Positions 6,075 to 14,690 of a stretch of 64,000 nucleotides of DNA are shown one piece after another. The number at the start of each line of letters is the position of its first letter. Position 1 is the first letter of the stretch. Under the pieces are notes generated by a model. It searched no databases and was not told the DNA's origin. It saw nothing but the letters and a program-made list of their open reading frames with translations. The DNA is taken from assembly GCA_049318625.1 (NCBI GenBank), contig JBMOGA010000016.1, positions 1 to 64,000 on the forward strand, in the 5' to 3' direction. Position numbers and translations under genes: made by a program. The DNA is from JBMOGA01 sp049318625 (GTDB taxonomy: Bacteria > Pseudomonadota > Alphaproteobacteria > Rhizobiales > Hyphomicrobiaceae).

Positions 6075-7253
6075 TCACTTCACGCGCTCGAGGATCGACA
6101 CGTAGTTGGCGACCGAGGTGCCGCCCATGTTGAACACGCCGGCGACCTTGGCGCCCTTGATCTGCATCTCGCCCGGCGCATCGCCGGTGAGCTGCATGGC
6201 GGCCATCACGTGCATCGAGACGCCGGTGGCACCGATCGGGTGGCCCTTCGACTTGAGGCCGCCGGATGGATTGATCGGGAGCCGGCCGTCCTTCTCGGCG
6301 ATGCCCTCGCGCACGACGCGATGGCCCTGGCCCGGCGGTACGAGGCCCATGGCCTCGTACTCGATGAGTTCGGCGATGGTGAAGCAGTCGTGCGATTCGA
6401 CCAGCGAGAGATCGTCCAGCGTCATGCCGGCTTGCGCCAGGGCGCCGGTCCAGGCGCGGCGTCCGCCTTCGAAGGCGATCGGGTCGCGACGGCTCAGCGG
6501 CAGGAAGTCGTTGACGTGGCTGCGGGCGCGGAAGCCGATGGCGCGGGCGAGCGTTCTGGCGGTGTCCTCGTCGGCCAGCACCAGCGCGGCGGCGCCGTCC
6601 GAGATCAGCGAGCAGTCGGTGCGCTTCAGCGGGCCGGCCACGAAGGGGTTCTTCTCGGAGACCTTGAGGCAGAAGTCGTAGCCGAAGTCCTTGCGCATGT
6701 GGGCATAGGGGTTGGCGACGCCGTTCTTGTGGTTCTTGGCGGCGATGCGGGCGAGTTCCTCCGAGCGGTCGCCGTAGCGCTGGAAGTAGTGGTGGGCGAT
6801 GCGGCCGAAGATGCCGGCGAAGCCGCCGTCGACGTCGGCCTCCTCCTTGCGGTAGGAGGCGCCGAGTAGGATGTCGCCGACCTGGGCCGTCGGCGTGGCC
6901 GTCATCTTCTCCGCGCCGACGACGAGGGCGATGCGGCCGCGCCCCGAGGCGATGAAGTCGGCGGCGGCATAGATGGCGGCCGAGCCGGTGGCGCAGGCAT
7001 TCTCCAGGCGGGTCGATGGCGTGTGGGCCAGACGCTCGTCGCCGAGGGCGACCAGGGCGCCCTGGAAATCCTGCTTGGAGAATCCGTTGTTCATGACGCC
7101 GACGTAGATGCCGTCGACGGCGGCGGCGTCGACGCCGGCATGGGCGAGGGCGTCGGCGGAGACGCGCGCCATCAGGCTTTCGGTATCGGGGTCCTCGGAT
7201 TTGCCGAACTGTGTGTGGGCCCAACCGACGATGCAGGCGCGCTGTTGCGACAT
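6075..7253 (-). CDS. Thiolase-family acetyl-CoA acetyltransferase
   Basis: A 392-residue protein of the thiolase superfamily, SCP-x/sterol-carrier-type branch. The nucleophile Cys lies in RLENACATGSAAIYAA. The downstream block SHDCFTIAEL replaces the NEAFA box of classical thiolases, as usual in this branch. The C-terminal GGLKSKGHPIGATG is conserved. It would condense or cleave beta-ketoacyl-CoA; the natural substrate is unknown. GAGGGAGAG precedes the ATG. It is transcribed divergently from glycerol kinase with 151 bp between. No DUF35/OB-fold partner, often found next to such enzymes, is adjacent here. Confidence 0.88.
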   Translation of the reverse strand: MSQQRACIVGWAHTQFGKSEDPDTESLMARVSADALAHAGVDAAAVDGIYVGVMNNGFSKQDFQGALVALGDERLAHTPSTRLENACATGSAAIYAAADFIASGRGRIALVVGAEKMTATPTAQVGDILLGASYRKEEADVDGGFAGIFGRIAHHYFQRYGDRSEELARIAAKNHKNGVANPYAHMRKDFGYDFCLKVSEKNPFVAGPLKRTDCSLISDGAAALVLADEDTARTLARAIGFRARSHVNDFLPLSRRDPIAFEGGRRAWTGALAQAGMTLDDLSLVESHDCFTIAELIEYEAMGLVPPGQGHRVVREGIAEKDGRLPINPSGGLKSKGHPIGATGVSMHVMAAMQLTGDAPGEMQIKGAKVAGVFNMGGTSVANYVSILERVK

Positions 7254-7404
7254 GGACGCTCTCCCTCGGGCGCTCGAATCCGCAGACCTCAACCGGTCGT
7301 GACGGCCCTGCTGCGCAGGGGGCCCGTTCGCGTAATCTGTTTGACGCAAGTCGCGCCGTCCGCCAAGGCCTGCGACAGTTGGAGACGAGGGGGGAGGCTG
7401 CAGA

Positions 7405-8907
7405 ATGACCGGCACCATTCTGGCGATCGACCAGGGCACGACATCTTCGCGGGCCATCGTGTTCGGCGCCGATCTGACCCTCAAGGCGAGCGCGCAGCAG
7501 GAGATCGGCCAGCATTATCCGCGCTCGGGCTTCGTGGAGCACGACGCCGAGGAGATCTGGCAATCGGTGGTGGCGACCGGCCGCGCGGCGCTGGCCGAGG
7601 CCGGGGTAGCGGCAGCGCAGCTCGCCGGAATCGGCATGACCAACCAGCGCGAGACCACCGTCGTGTGGGAGCGGGCGACCGGGCGACCGATCCACCGGGC
7701 GATCGTGTGGCAGGACCGGCGCACCGCCGACACTTGTCAGGCGCTGGCGGCGGACGGGCTCGCGGAGACCGTGACGGCGCGCACCGGGCTGCTGCTCGAC
7801 CCATACTTCTCGGCGACCAAGATCGCCTGGCTGCTCGACCACGTGGACGGGGCGCGGGCGGCGGCGGAGCGCGGCGAGTTGGCGTTCGGCACCATCGACA
7901 GCTTCCTGCTGTGGCGGCTGACCGGCGGGCGGGTGCACGCCACCGACGCCACCAACGCCTCGCGCACCTCGCTGTTCGACATCCATCGCCAGGACTGGTG
8001 CGACGATCTCTGCCGGATCTTCCGTGTGCCGCGGAGCCTGCTGCCGCAGGTGCTGGACTGCGCCGCCGAGTTCGGCACCACCGATCCGGGCGTGCTCGGG
8101 GCGGCGGTGCCGGTGCGCGGCATGGCCGGTGATCAACAGGCGGCGCTGGTCGGGCAGGCCTGTTTCGCGCCGGGCATGATGAAATCGACCTACGGCACTG
8201 GCTGTTTCGCGGTGCTCAATACGGGCGAGACGGCGGTGCGTTCGCGCCACCGGCTGCTGACGACGGTCGCCTACCGGCTGGCCGGGCGCACGACCTACGC
8301 GCTCGAGGGGGCGATCTTCGTGGCCGGCGCGGCGGTGCAGTGGTTGCGCGACGGGCTGAAGATCATCGCGTCGTCGGCAGAGACGGGGCCGATGGCGGCG
8401 CAGGCCGACCCCGATCAGGACGTGGTGCTGGTGCCGGCGTTCGTCGGGCTCGGCGCACCCCACTGGGACAGCGCCGCGCGCGGCGCGCTGTTCGGGCTGA
8501 CGCGGGCGACCGGCCCGGCCGAGCTTGCGCGCGCGGCACTGGAAAGCGTGTGCTTCCAGACCGTCGACCTGATGGACGCCATGCGGGGCGACTGGCCGGA
8601 GATGGGGGCGACCGTGCTCAGGGTCGACGGTGGCATGGTGGCGTCGGACTGGACGATGCAGCGCCTCGCCGATCTGCTGGCGGCGCCGGTCGACCGGCCG
8701 GCGATCCAGGAGACTACCGCCATGGGCGCGGCCTATCTGGCGGGATACCAGGCCGGCGTGCTGCCGCCGCCCGAGGAGTTCGCCCGGCGCTGGGTGCGTG
8801 AGCGCCGCTTCACGCCGGATATGGCGCCTCAGATGCGAGAGCGGCGGCTGGCGGCGTGGCGCGACGCGGTGCGCCGCACGCTCTCGTCGGGCGGTCTCGC
8901 CGGGTGA
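7405..8907 (+). CDS. glpK: Glycerol kinase
   Basis: A 500-residue FGGY-family kinase, the normal length for GlpK. The N-terminal phosphate loop is IDQGTTSSRAIVF (residues 8-20). Other family signatures are TNQRETTVVW, AIVWQDRRT, the central MAGDQQAALVGQ and KSTYGTGCF, and C-terminal VDGGMVASDWTMQ. It phosphorylates glycerol to sn-glycerol 3-phosphate in the cytoplasm. GGGGGGAGG lies about ten bases before the ATG. No glpF, glpD or regulator is adjacent in the window, so it appears to be transcribed alone. Confidence 0.96.
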   Translation: MTGTILAIDQGTTSSRAIVFGADLTLKASAQQEIGQHYPRSGFVEHDAEEIWQSVVATGRAALAEAGVAAAQLAGIGMTNQRETTVVWERATGRPIHRAIVWQDRRTADTCQALAADGLAETVTARTGLLLDPYFSATKIAWLLDHVDGARAAAERGELAFGTIDSFLLWRLTGGRVHATDATNASRTSLFDIHRQDWCDDLCRIFRVPRSLLPQVLDCAAEFGTTDPGVLGAAVPVRGMAGDQQAALVGQACFAPGMMKSTYGTGCFAVLNTGETAVRSRHRLLTTVAYRLAGRTTYALEGAIFVAGAAVQWLRDGLKIIASSAETGPMAAQADPDQDVVLVPAFVGLGAPHWDSAARGALFGLTRATGPAELARAALESVCFQTVDLMDAMRGDWPEMGATVLRVDGGMVASDWTMQRLADLLAAPVDRPAIQETTAMGAAYLAGYQAGVLPPPEEFARRWVRERRFTPDMAPQMRERRLAAWRDAVRRTLSSGGLAG

Positions 8908-9038
8908 GACGATTGGGTCCGGATTGTTGACGGTCGGGCGCCGGCCCCCCTAGTGTCTCCGACCAAGATCGCGGGGCGCGGGCCTGTCGAGGGTCGCTGC
9001 CGCCTAGAGCCGCCGGAAACGCTGAGAGGAGTGCCGCC

Positions 9039-10814
9039 ATGAAGATGACCACCGAAGAGGCGTTCGTCAAAGTGCTCCAGATGCACGGCATCGAGCACGC
9101 GTTCGGCATCATCGGCTCGGCCTTCATGCCGATCTCGGATCTGTTCCCCAAGGCCGGCATCAAGTTCTGGGACGTCGCGCACGAGACCAACGGCGGGCTG
9201 ATGTGCGACGGCTATACCCGTGCAACCGGCAAGATCGCGATGGCGATCGCGCAGAACGGGCCGGGCGTCACCGGCTTCGTGACGGCCGTCAAGACGGCCT
9301 ACTGGAACCACACGCCGATGCTGGTGGTGACACCGCAGGCGGCCAACCGCACGATCGGCCAGGGCGGCTTCCAGGAAGTCGAGCAGATGGCGATGTTCCG
9401 CGACATGGTCTGCTATCAGGAGGAGGTGCGCGACGCGGTGCGCATCGCCGAGGTTCTGAACCGGGTGATCCTGAAGGCGCTGCGGCTGTCCGGGCCGGCA
9501 CAGATCAACGTGCCGCGCGATCTGTGGACCCAGGTCGTCGACATCGAACTGCCGCGCATCGTGATGTTCGAACGGCCGGCCGGCGGGCCGGCGGCGATCG
9601 CGGAAGCGGCGCGGCTGCTGTCGGAAGCCAAGTTCCCGGTGGTGCTGTCGGGCGCTGGCGTGGTGCTGTCGGGCGCGATTGCGGACTGTGCCGCGCTCGC
9701 CGAGCGGCTCGATGCGCCGGTCTGTTCCAGCTATCAGCACAACGACAGCTTCCCCGGCAGCCATCGCCTCGCCGTCGGTCCGCTCGGCTACAACGGCTCG
9801 AAGGCCGCCATGGAACTGATCGCCAAGGCCGACGTCGTGCTGGCGCTCGGCACACGGCTCAATCCGTTCTCGACGCTGCCGGGCTACGGCATCGATTACT
9901 GGCCGAAGCAGGCCAAGATCATTCAGGTCGACATCAATCCGGACCGCATCGGCCTCGCCAAGCCGGTCGACGTCGGCATCGTCGGTGATGCCGGACAGGT
10001 GGCGCGCCAGATTCTGGCGGGGCTCGCCGCGGGGGCGGGCAATGCCGGACGCGAGGAGCGCAAGGCGCTCGTGCACAAGACCAAGTCGGCGTGGTTGCAG
10101 TCGCTGTCGAGCCTCGACCACGAGGACGACGATCCCGGCACGTCGTGGAACGACCGCGCGCGTCGCCGTGAGCCGGAGCGCATGTCGCCGCGGATGGCTT
10201 GGCGCGCCATCCAGGCGGGCCTGCCCAAGGACGCCATCATCTCGAGCGACATCGGCAACAACTGCGCCATCGGCAACGCCTACCCGACCTTCGAGGCAGG
10301 GCGGAAGTATCTGGCGCCCGGTCTGTTCGGGCCGTGCGGGTACGGATTTCCGTCGATCATCGGCGCCAAGATCGGCTGTCCGGACGTACCGGTCGTCGGG
10401 TTCGCGGGCGACGGCGCGTTCGGGATCTCGATGAGCGAGATGGCATCGGTCGGGCGCGAAGGCTGGCCGGCGATCGCCATGGTGGTGTTCCGGAACTATC
10501 AATGGGGCGCGGAGAAGCGCAATTCGACGCTGTGGTACGACGACAATTTCGTCGGCACCGAACTCAATCCGAATTTGTCGTATGCGAAGGTCGCGGAGGG
10601 CTGCGGGCACAAGGGCGTGCGTGTCGAGACGCAAGCGGAACTGACGGCGGCGATCCGCGAGGCCTGCGATGCGCAGAAGGCGGGCGTCACGACCTTCATC
10701 GAGGTGCTGCTCAACCAGGAACTGGGCGAGCCGTTCCGCCGCGATGCGATGAAGAAGCCGGTCGTCGTCGCCGGCATCCGGGCCGAGGACATGCGCCAGC
10801 AGAAGGGTGCTTGA
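9039..10814 (+). CDS. xsc: Sulfoacetaldehyde acetyltransferase (Xsc)
   Basis: A 591-residue thiamine-diphosphate enzyme of the acetolactate-synthase superfamily. The N-terminal catalytic Glu is in DVAHETNGG (about residue 49). The ThDP-binding GDGAFGISMSEMASVGREGW, then NYQWGAEKRN, lies near residue 455. The start KMTTEEAFVKVLQMHG and the GSAFMPISDLFP block are typical of Xsc and not of IlvB. Xsc converts sulfoacetaldehyde and phosphate to acetyl phosphate and sulfite, the shared last step of taurine, isethionate and sulfoacetate use. Usual companions (pta, tauR, taurine dehydrogenase, sulfite exporter) are absent nearby, so its supply route is unclear. GAGAGGAG precedes the ATG. Confidence 0.93.
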   Translation: MKMTTEEAFVKVLQMHGIEHAFGIIGSAFMPISDLFPKAGIKFWDVAHETNGGLMCDGYTRATGKIAMAIAQNGPGVTGFVTAVKTAYWNHTPMLVVTPQAANRTIGQGGFQEVEQMAMFRDMVCYQEEVRDAVRIAEVLNRVILKALRLSGPAQINVPRDLWTQVVDIELPRIVMFERPAGGPAAIAEAARLLSEAKFPVVLSGAGVVLSGAIADCAALAERLDAPVCSSYQHNDSFPGSHRLAVGPLGYNGSKAAMELIAKADVVLALGTRLNPFSTLPGYGIDYWPKQAKIIQVDINPDRIGLAKPVDVGIVGDAGQVARQILAGLAAGAGNAGREERKALVHKTKSAWLQSLSSLDHEDDDPGTSWNDRARRREPERMSPRMAWRAIQAGLPKDAIISSDIGNNCAIGNAYPTFEAGRKYLAPGLFGPCGYGFPSIIGAKIGCPDVPVVGFAGDGAFGISMSEMASVGREGWPAIAMVVFRNYQWGAEKRNSTLWYDDNFVGTELNPNLSYAKVAEGCGHKGVRVETQAELTAAIREACDAQKAGVTTFIEVLLNQELGEPFRRDAMKKPVVVAGIRAEDMRQQKGA

Positions 10815-10839
10815 GTCCAACGGCGCCGGGGCACGCCTC

Positions 10840-11178
10840 ATGGCAACGGCCGATGATCTCGCCCGCTTGGCCCTGGCGCTCGACGGCACGACGGCGGCAG
10901 CGCATTTCGACCGGACCGCCTACAAGGTGGCGCGGATCTACGCGACCTTGGCGGCGGACCGGGTGTCGGCCAACCTCAAGCTGACACCGGACGAGCAGCA
11001 GTTGAAATGCCTGACGGCACCGGCCGGGTTCGCGCCGGTCGGCAATGCCTGGGGTGCGCAGGGCTGGACGACCGTGACGCTGGCCGCGCTCGGCACCGAC
11101 GAACTGGCGGACGCGCTGCGTATGGCTTGGCTGCACGCCTTGCCGGCGCCGCGGCGGCCGCGGCGGGCCAAGTCCTGA
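10840..11178 (+). CDS. MmcQ/YjbR family DNA-binding-like protein
   Basis: A 112-residue protein of the MmcQ/YjbR (DUF419) family. It shows the family's starting helix (DDLARLALALDGTTAAAHFD), the strand pair RTAYKVARIYATL, the phrase LKLTPDEQQLKCL, and NAWGAQGWTTVTLAAL near the end. The fold (CyaY-like) is common and small; the molecular role is not established. It begins 25 bp after xsc, on the same strand. A TTG 33 bases upstream would overlap xsc; the ATG fits the family start better. Confidence 0.85.
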   Translation: MATADDLARLALALDGTTAAAHFDRTAYKVARIYATLAADRVSANLKLTPDEQQLKCLTAPAGFAPVGNAWGAQGWTTVTLAALGTDELADALRMAWLHALPAPRRPRRAKS

Positions 11179-11204
11179 GTTGGCGGGCTGGACAAATTGG
11201 AACT

Positions 11205-11281
11205 TGGTCGGGGCAGAGGGATTCGAACCCCCGACCTCCTGCTCCCAAAGCAGGCGCTCCACCAGACTGAGCTATACCCCG
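11205..11281 (-). tRNA. tRNA-Pro (anticodon TGG)
   Basis: On the minus strand it begins CGGGGTA and ends TGCCCCG, A, then an encoded CCA, forming the acceptor stem. The anticodon stem is CCTGC/GCAGG with loop TTTGGGA, so the anticodon is TGG (Pro). The T-arm contains GGGTTCGAATCCC. There is no integrase or repeat beside it. Confidence 0.97.
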
Positions 11282-11350
11282 ATGCCGGACGGCCGGACTT
11301 GTAGCACATGGGGCCCGCGTCGCAAGTGACAGGGGGCGGGCCGTGGCCAC

Positions 11351-11379
11351 GAAAAAGGGGCCGGTCGCGACCGGCCCCC
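11351..11379 (-). terminator. Rho-independent terminator of the TRAP receptor gene
   Basis: Bases 11357-11378 form a perfect 22-base palindrome (GGGGCCGGTCG/CGACCGGCCCC). On the minus strand it is followed by TTTTTC. It lies 21 bp beyond the stop codon of the leftward TRAP receptor gene. Confidence 0.85.
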
Positions 11380-11399
11380 AGAGTGTGACGCGACCGGGA

Positions 11400-12509
11400 T
11401 CAGCCCTGATTGCGGTACTTGATCATGTAGCTGTCCATCGTGTAGTCGGCCACCTGATGCCACAGATAGCCGTCGGCGCGGAACGCGGTGTAGCTGTCGT
11501 AGACCTTCTTGAAAGCCGGGTTCTTCTCGTTGATCTCCTTGTAGAGGTCGTTGGAAGCCTTCCAGCAGGCGTCCATGACCTCGGGAGAGAACGGCGTCAG
11601 GACAGCGCCCTGTGCGGCGAGGCGCTTCAGAGCGATGGTGTTGACGGCGTCGTACTTCGCCATCATCCACAGCGTCGTCTCCAAGCACGCCGAGGTGAGC
11701 GCCTCCTGGTACTGCTTCGGCAGCGCCGCCCATGCCGTCTTGTTGGCAATGAAGCCGGTCGTGGAGTTCGATTCCCACCAGCCCGGATAATGATAGAACT
11801 TCGCGACCTTGTAGAAGCCGAGCTTCTCGTCGTCGTGCGGGCCGACCCACTCGGCGCCGTCGATGGTGCCCTTCTCGAGCGCCGGGTAGATGTCGCCGCC
11901 GGCGATCTGCTGCGGCACGACGCCGAGGTTCTGCATGATCCGGCCGGCGAAGCCGCCGAGGCGGAACTTCAGACCCTTGAGGTCATCCGCGGTCTTGATC
12001 TGCTTACGGAACCAACCGCCCATCTGGCAGTTCGTGTTGCCGGCGGGAATGAAGTGAGAATTGTACTTCGTCAGGAACTCGTTGAGCACATCCTGACCGC
12101 CGCCGTGCATCAGCCACGCGTTCTGCATGCGGCTGTTCATGCCGAAGGGCAGCGCCGAGCCGAACACGAAGGTGTCGTCCTTGCCGAAGTAGTAGTAGAG
12201 GGCGGTGTGACCGCACTCGACGGTGGCGTTCTGCACCGCGTCGAGAACCTGCAGGCCGGGCACGATTTCGCCGCCGGCGAAGGTCTGGATCTGGAACTTG
12301 TTGTCGGTCAACTCGGCGACCCGCTTGGCGACCAACTCGGCGCCGCCGTACAGGGTGTCGAGCGACTTCGGCCAGCTGGTCGTCTGGCGCCATTTCACGT
12401 TCGGCGAAGACTGTGCGATCGCCGGAGCTGCCAGCGTCGTCGCGCCGGCCGCGCTGACGCCAGCGACAGCGGCAGTCTTGAGAAAACGGCGCCTGTTCAC
12501 GTTCTGCAT
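11400..12509 (-). CDS. TRAP transporter solute-binding protein (TakP-like)
   Basis: A 369-residue periplasmic DctP-family receptor. The N-terminus MQNVNRRRFLKTAAVAG is a twin-arginine-type signal, with likely cleavage after APAIAQS. The mature part has family features such as WPKSLDTLYGGAE, the carboxylate-binding segment GGFAGRIMQNLG and the TIDGAEWVGPHDDEKLGF block. These match the keto-acid/TakP group of the TRAP superfamily, which often takes up 2-oxo acids in complex with a cation. The membrane subunits DctQ/DctM are not adjacent, so its permease must lie elsewhere. AGGGAGGT precedes the ATG. The substrate is inferred from family likeness only. Confidence 0.88.
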   Translation of the reverse strand: MQNVNRRRFLKTAAVAGVSAAGATTLAAPAIAQSSPNVKWRQTTSWPKSLDTLYGGAELVAKRVAELTDNKFQIQTFAGGEIVPGLQVLDAVQNATVECGHTALYYYFGKDDTFVFGSALPFGMNSRMQNAWLMHGGGQDVLNEFLTKYNSHFIPAGNTNCQMGGWFRKQIKTADDLKGLKFRLGGFAGRIMQNLGVVPQQIAGGDIYPALEKGTIDGAEWVGPHDDEKLGFYKVAKFYHYPGWWESNSTTGFIANKTAWAALPKQYQEALTSACLETTLWMMAKYDAVNTIALKRLAAQGAVLTPFSPEVMDACWKASNDLYKEINEKNPAFKKVYDSYTAFRADGYLWHQVADYTMDSYMIKYRNQG

Positions 12510-12686
12510 TCCGTACCTCCCTGGGGCTTTGATGTAGGCTCTGATCAAGGGTTTGTTGGTTGTTGTTGTGACGGGACCCAAAGTAAGCCTAGCCGACTTT
12601 TGCGGGGATGGGCAGTGGGCGCGGCACAGATTCAGATGCTTGTTTTTTCTTGCTGAAAAAGAAGGCAGGCAGGCGCGGCCGACGGC

Positions 12687-13547
12687 CTATTCCGGGGCGT
12701 AGCGGCGGGCGCGTGCGGTGAAAGCGGCATAGCCCAATCGCGTCTCGAAGGTGGCCACGGGCTCCATCAGATCGGCGAGATCGGCGGCCGCGTCGGCACG
12801 GTAGCGCGCCAATGCGCCGGTGAGTCCGCGGGTCGCCGCCAGCAGCGAGAAGCCATAGAACAGAACGAGACTGGCCGCGGTCTCGCGCCCTGAGAATCGC
12901 GGGTGGCCCGGCCCGTCGACGACCACGTAGCGGCCTGGGACCTGGGCCTTGAAGTGCTGGAGCAACTCGGGCGAGGCGCCGGTCGGGAACAGCAGGTCGA
13001 CGCCAGCCGCCGAGAACGCCGTCAGCCGTCGCAAAGCCTCTTCGGGGTCGTTGGTGGCCCAGACGGCATCGGTGCGCGCGATGATGCGGAAGGCGGGATC
13101 GGTGCGGGCCTCGAGGGCGGCGCGCAGCTTGGCGATCATCGCCGCGAGGGGGATGAGCCGCTGCGGCAGGTCGGTGTGCTTGCCGCCGGCGTGATCCTCG
13201 ATATGGATGGCGGCGACGCCGGCCTGCTCGAAGGCGCGCACGGTCCGCCAGATATTGGCCGGCTCGAAAAAGCCGCCCTCGGCGTCGGCGACCACCGGCA
13301 CCGCCACGGCGTCGACGATCCGCTTGGCTTGGTGGACGAGGTCGTCGAGGCCGAGGGCTCCGACGTCGGGCAAGCCGAGGGCCGCGGCGGCGGTCGCGTA
13401 GCTGCCGACGTAGGCGACCTCGAAGCCGGCCTCGGCGACCAGCATCGCGCTCAGGGCATCGTGGCAACCCGGCACGAGGATCGTGCCGCCGCGATCGAGC
13501 ATCTGCGCGAAGTGGCGGCGGCGCTCGGCCGGGTTCGTGGACGTCAT
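12687..13547 (-). CDS. Isocitrate lyase/PEP mutase family protein
   Basis: A 286-residue alpha/beta-barrel enzyme. Family motifs are VPGCHDALSAMLVAEAGFE, the Mg-site region VVADAEGGF, the adjoining HIEDHAGGKH, and IIARTDAVW. The KKCGH-type loop of true isocitrate lyase is replaced by HAGGKH, and the length is that of the short methylisocitrate-lyase/phosphonomutase-like group. It could cleave a 2-hydroxy- or 2-methyl-acid or act on oxaloacetate; the exact reaction cannot be assigned. Start chosen at the ATG giving MTSTNPAERRRHF; an upstream in-frame start at 13625 would overlap the cupin gene. The cupin gene lies just upstream on the same strand. Confidence 0.85.
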   Translation of the reverse strand: MTSTNPAERRRHFAQMLDRGGTILVPGCHDALSAMLVAEAGFEVAYVGSYATAAAALGLPDVGALGLDDLVHQAKRIVDAVAVPVVADAEGGFFEPANIWRTVRAFEQAGVAAIHIEDHAGGKHTDLPQRLIPLAAMIAKLRAALEARTDPAFRIIARTDAVWATNDPEEALRRLTAFSAAGVDLLFPTGASPELLQHFKAQVPGRYVVVDGPGHPRFSGRETAASLVLFYGFSLLAATRGLTGALARYRADAAADLADLMEPVATFETRLGYAAFTARARRYAPE

Positions 13548-13575
13548 GGGGGCGGGCTCCCTGGCGATTCGGCCG

Positions 13576-13995
13576 TCACGATTGCCTAGGCGTACCAGCG
13601 GACGGGCGGTGAGCCGCGTCGACATAGTGGGTCGACCACGGCCCGATGGCCGTTCCGAAGATCAGCGTGTCCTCCAGCGCACCGTCGAAATGGCGGGCGT
13701 GAGCCGGGACCAGCAGATAGCTGCCGGCCGGGAAGGCCTCGGCGGTCGCCGGGTCCATCCGGTCGCCATAGGCCAGTCGCAGCGTGCCGCGGGCGACGAA
13801 GATGCGGGCGTCGGCGGTGTGCCAATGGGGCGGGTCCCAGAAGCCGGCCGGAATGAAGAAGGCGTAGGAGAATGGTGCGCCGGCCCGCTCGCGCGAGCCT
13901 TCCAGCAGGGCATAGCGGGTGCCGGCCGGATCGATCTCCTGCCAGGGGATGGTGTCGGGCTGCCAGATGCCGCCCGGCGTCTGCGAGACGATCAT
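13576..13995 (-). CDS. Cupin-domain protein, 139 aa
   Basis: A single-domain cupin. The first metal motif is DPPHWHTADARIFVARGTLRL and the second is VPAHARHFDGAL, giving three His candidates for a metal site (two in HWH and one in HARH). AGAGGGGAACGG precedes the ATG of MIVSQTPGGIW. Small cupins can be enzymes, sensors or folding proteins; no substrate is implied. It is encoded 28 bp upstream of the isocitrate-lyase-like gene on the same strand and is probably co-transcribed. Confidence 0.82.
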   Translation of the reverse strand: MIVSQTPGGIWQPDTIPWQEIDPAGTRYALLEGSRERAGAPFSYAFFIPAGFWDPPHWHTADARIFVARGTLRLAYGDRMDPATAEAFPAGSYLLVPAHARHFDGALEDTLIFGTAIGPWSTHYVDAAHRPSAGTPRQS

Positions 13996-14197
13996 GAGCC
14001 GTTCCCCTCTGTCGTCGTTCGGGTGCCTAAGAGGAGGACCTTGGTGCGGGGTTGTCACGGTGTCATTCCGTTTCCTGTGCGGGGGACTGGTTCTCGTTAC
14101 TCGCCGACGCAGCCTCGTTGTCATTCCCGGGTTGTGTGGTCGGATTACACCCTCGAGAGACAAGATTGTCGTGATAGAATTTTTGTGAAGACTACAT

Positions 14198-14644
14198 GTG
14201 GCAAGCGATACGAGCATGAAGGGGCGGGGGGAAGTGGTGGCCGCCTCGCTGGAGGCCTGGGCCCGTCAGGACCTCGAGGGGGCGTTGTCCTTCATGGACG
14301 ACGACGTGGTGTTCACTTTCAACGCCGGTGAAGGTCAACTCCTGCTGGCCGGCGCGTGCCGCGGCAAAGACGAGGTTCGCCGCCGGTTCCAGGAAATTCT
14401 CGACCTGTTCGATTTCCAGGCGTTGGTGCTCGAATCGCTGCGCGACGACGGCGAGACGATCCGGACCTCCATGCTGTTCTACTACCGCCACAAGGCGAGT
14501 GGGCTGAACGTCGAGGGCCGCTACCGGCAGGTCATGCGGGTCGAGCACGGGCGGATCGTACGGGTGGAGGAATTCCACGACGCGGCGGCGGTGAATGCCT
14601 TCCTGAAGCTGGCGACGGAAACCGCGGCCAAGGGCGCCGAATAG
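14198..14644 (+). CDS. NTF2-like (SnoaL-type) protein, 148 aa
   Basis: An alpha+beta barrel protein of the nuclear-transport-factor-2/SnoaL superfamily. A helix with AASLEAWARQDLEGALSFM is followed by DDDVVFTFN, the loop GACRGKDEVRRRFQ and strands ending EEFHDAAAVNAFL. Such proteins bind small molecules or act as isomerases, but no catalytic residue set is certain here. The start is a GTG after TGAAG; the ATG six codons later (14216) is an alternative. It stands alone, convergent with citrate synthase. Confidence 0.75.
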   Translation: MASDTSMKGRGEVVAASLEAWARQDLEGALSFMDDDVVFTFNAGEGQLLLAGACRGKDEVRRRFQEILDLFDFQALVLESLRDDGETIRTSMLFYYRHKASGLNVEGRYRQVMRVEHGRIVRVEEFHDAAAVNAFLKLATETAAKGAE

Positions 14645-14670
14645 AAAAGGCCGGCCACGCTGGCCGGCCC
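14644..14670 (-). terminator. Rho-independent terminator of gltA
   Basis: GGCCGGCCA/TGGCCGGCC stem at 14649-14669 with a CGC loop. On the minus strand it is followed by TTTTC. It lies 21 bp past the citrate synthase stop. It abuts the stop of the rightward NTF2-like gene, so it may serve both directions. Confidence 0.8.
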
Positions 14671-14690
14671 TGGTCGTCGCGGATGAGCGT

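Noticed and set aside
6019..8463. 814-codon open frame on the minus strand
   Set aside because: It spans the thiolase and glycerol kinase genes in other frames and has Arg/Pro/His-rich composition without any domain; a GC-driven shadow.
11205..11281. Second integration site at tRNA-Pro
   Set aside because: No integrase, direct repeat or foreign-looking genes adjoin it; the flanking genes are ordinary metabolism.
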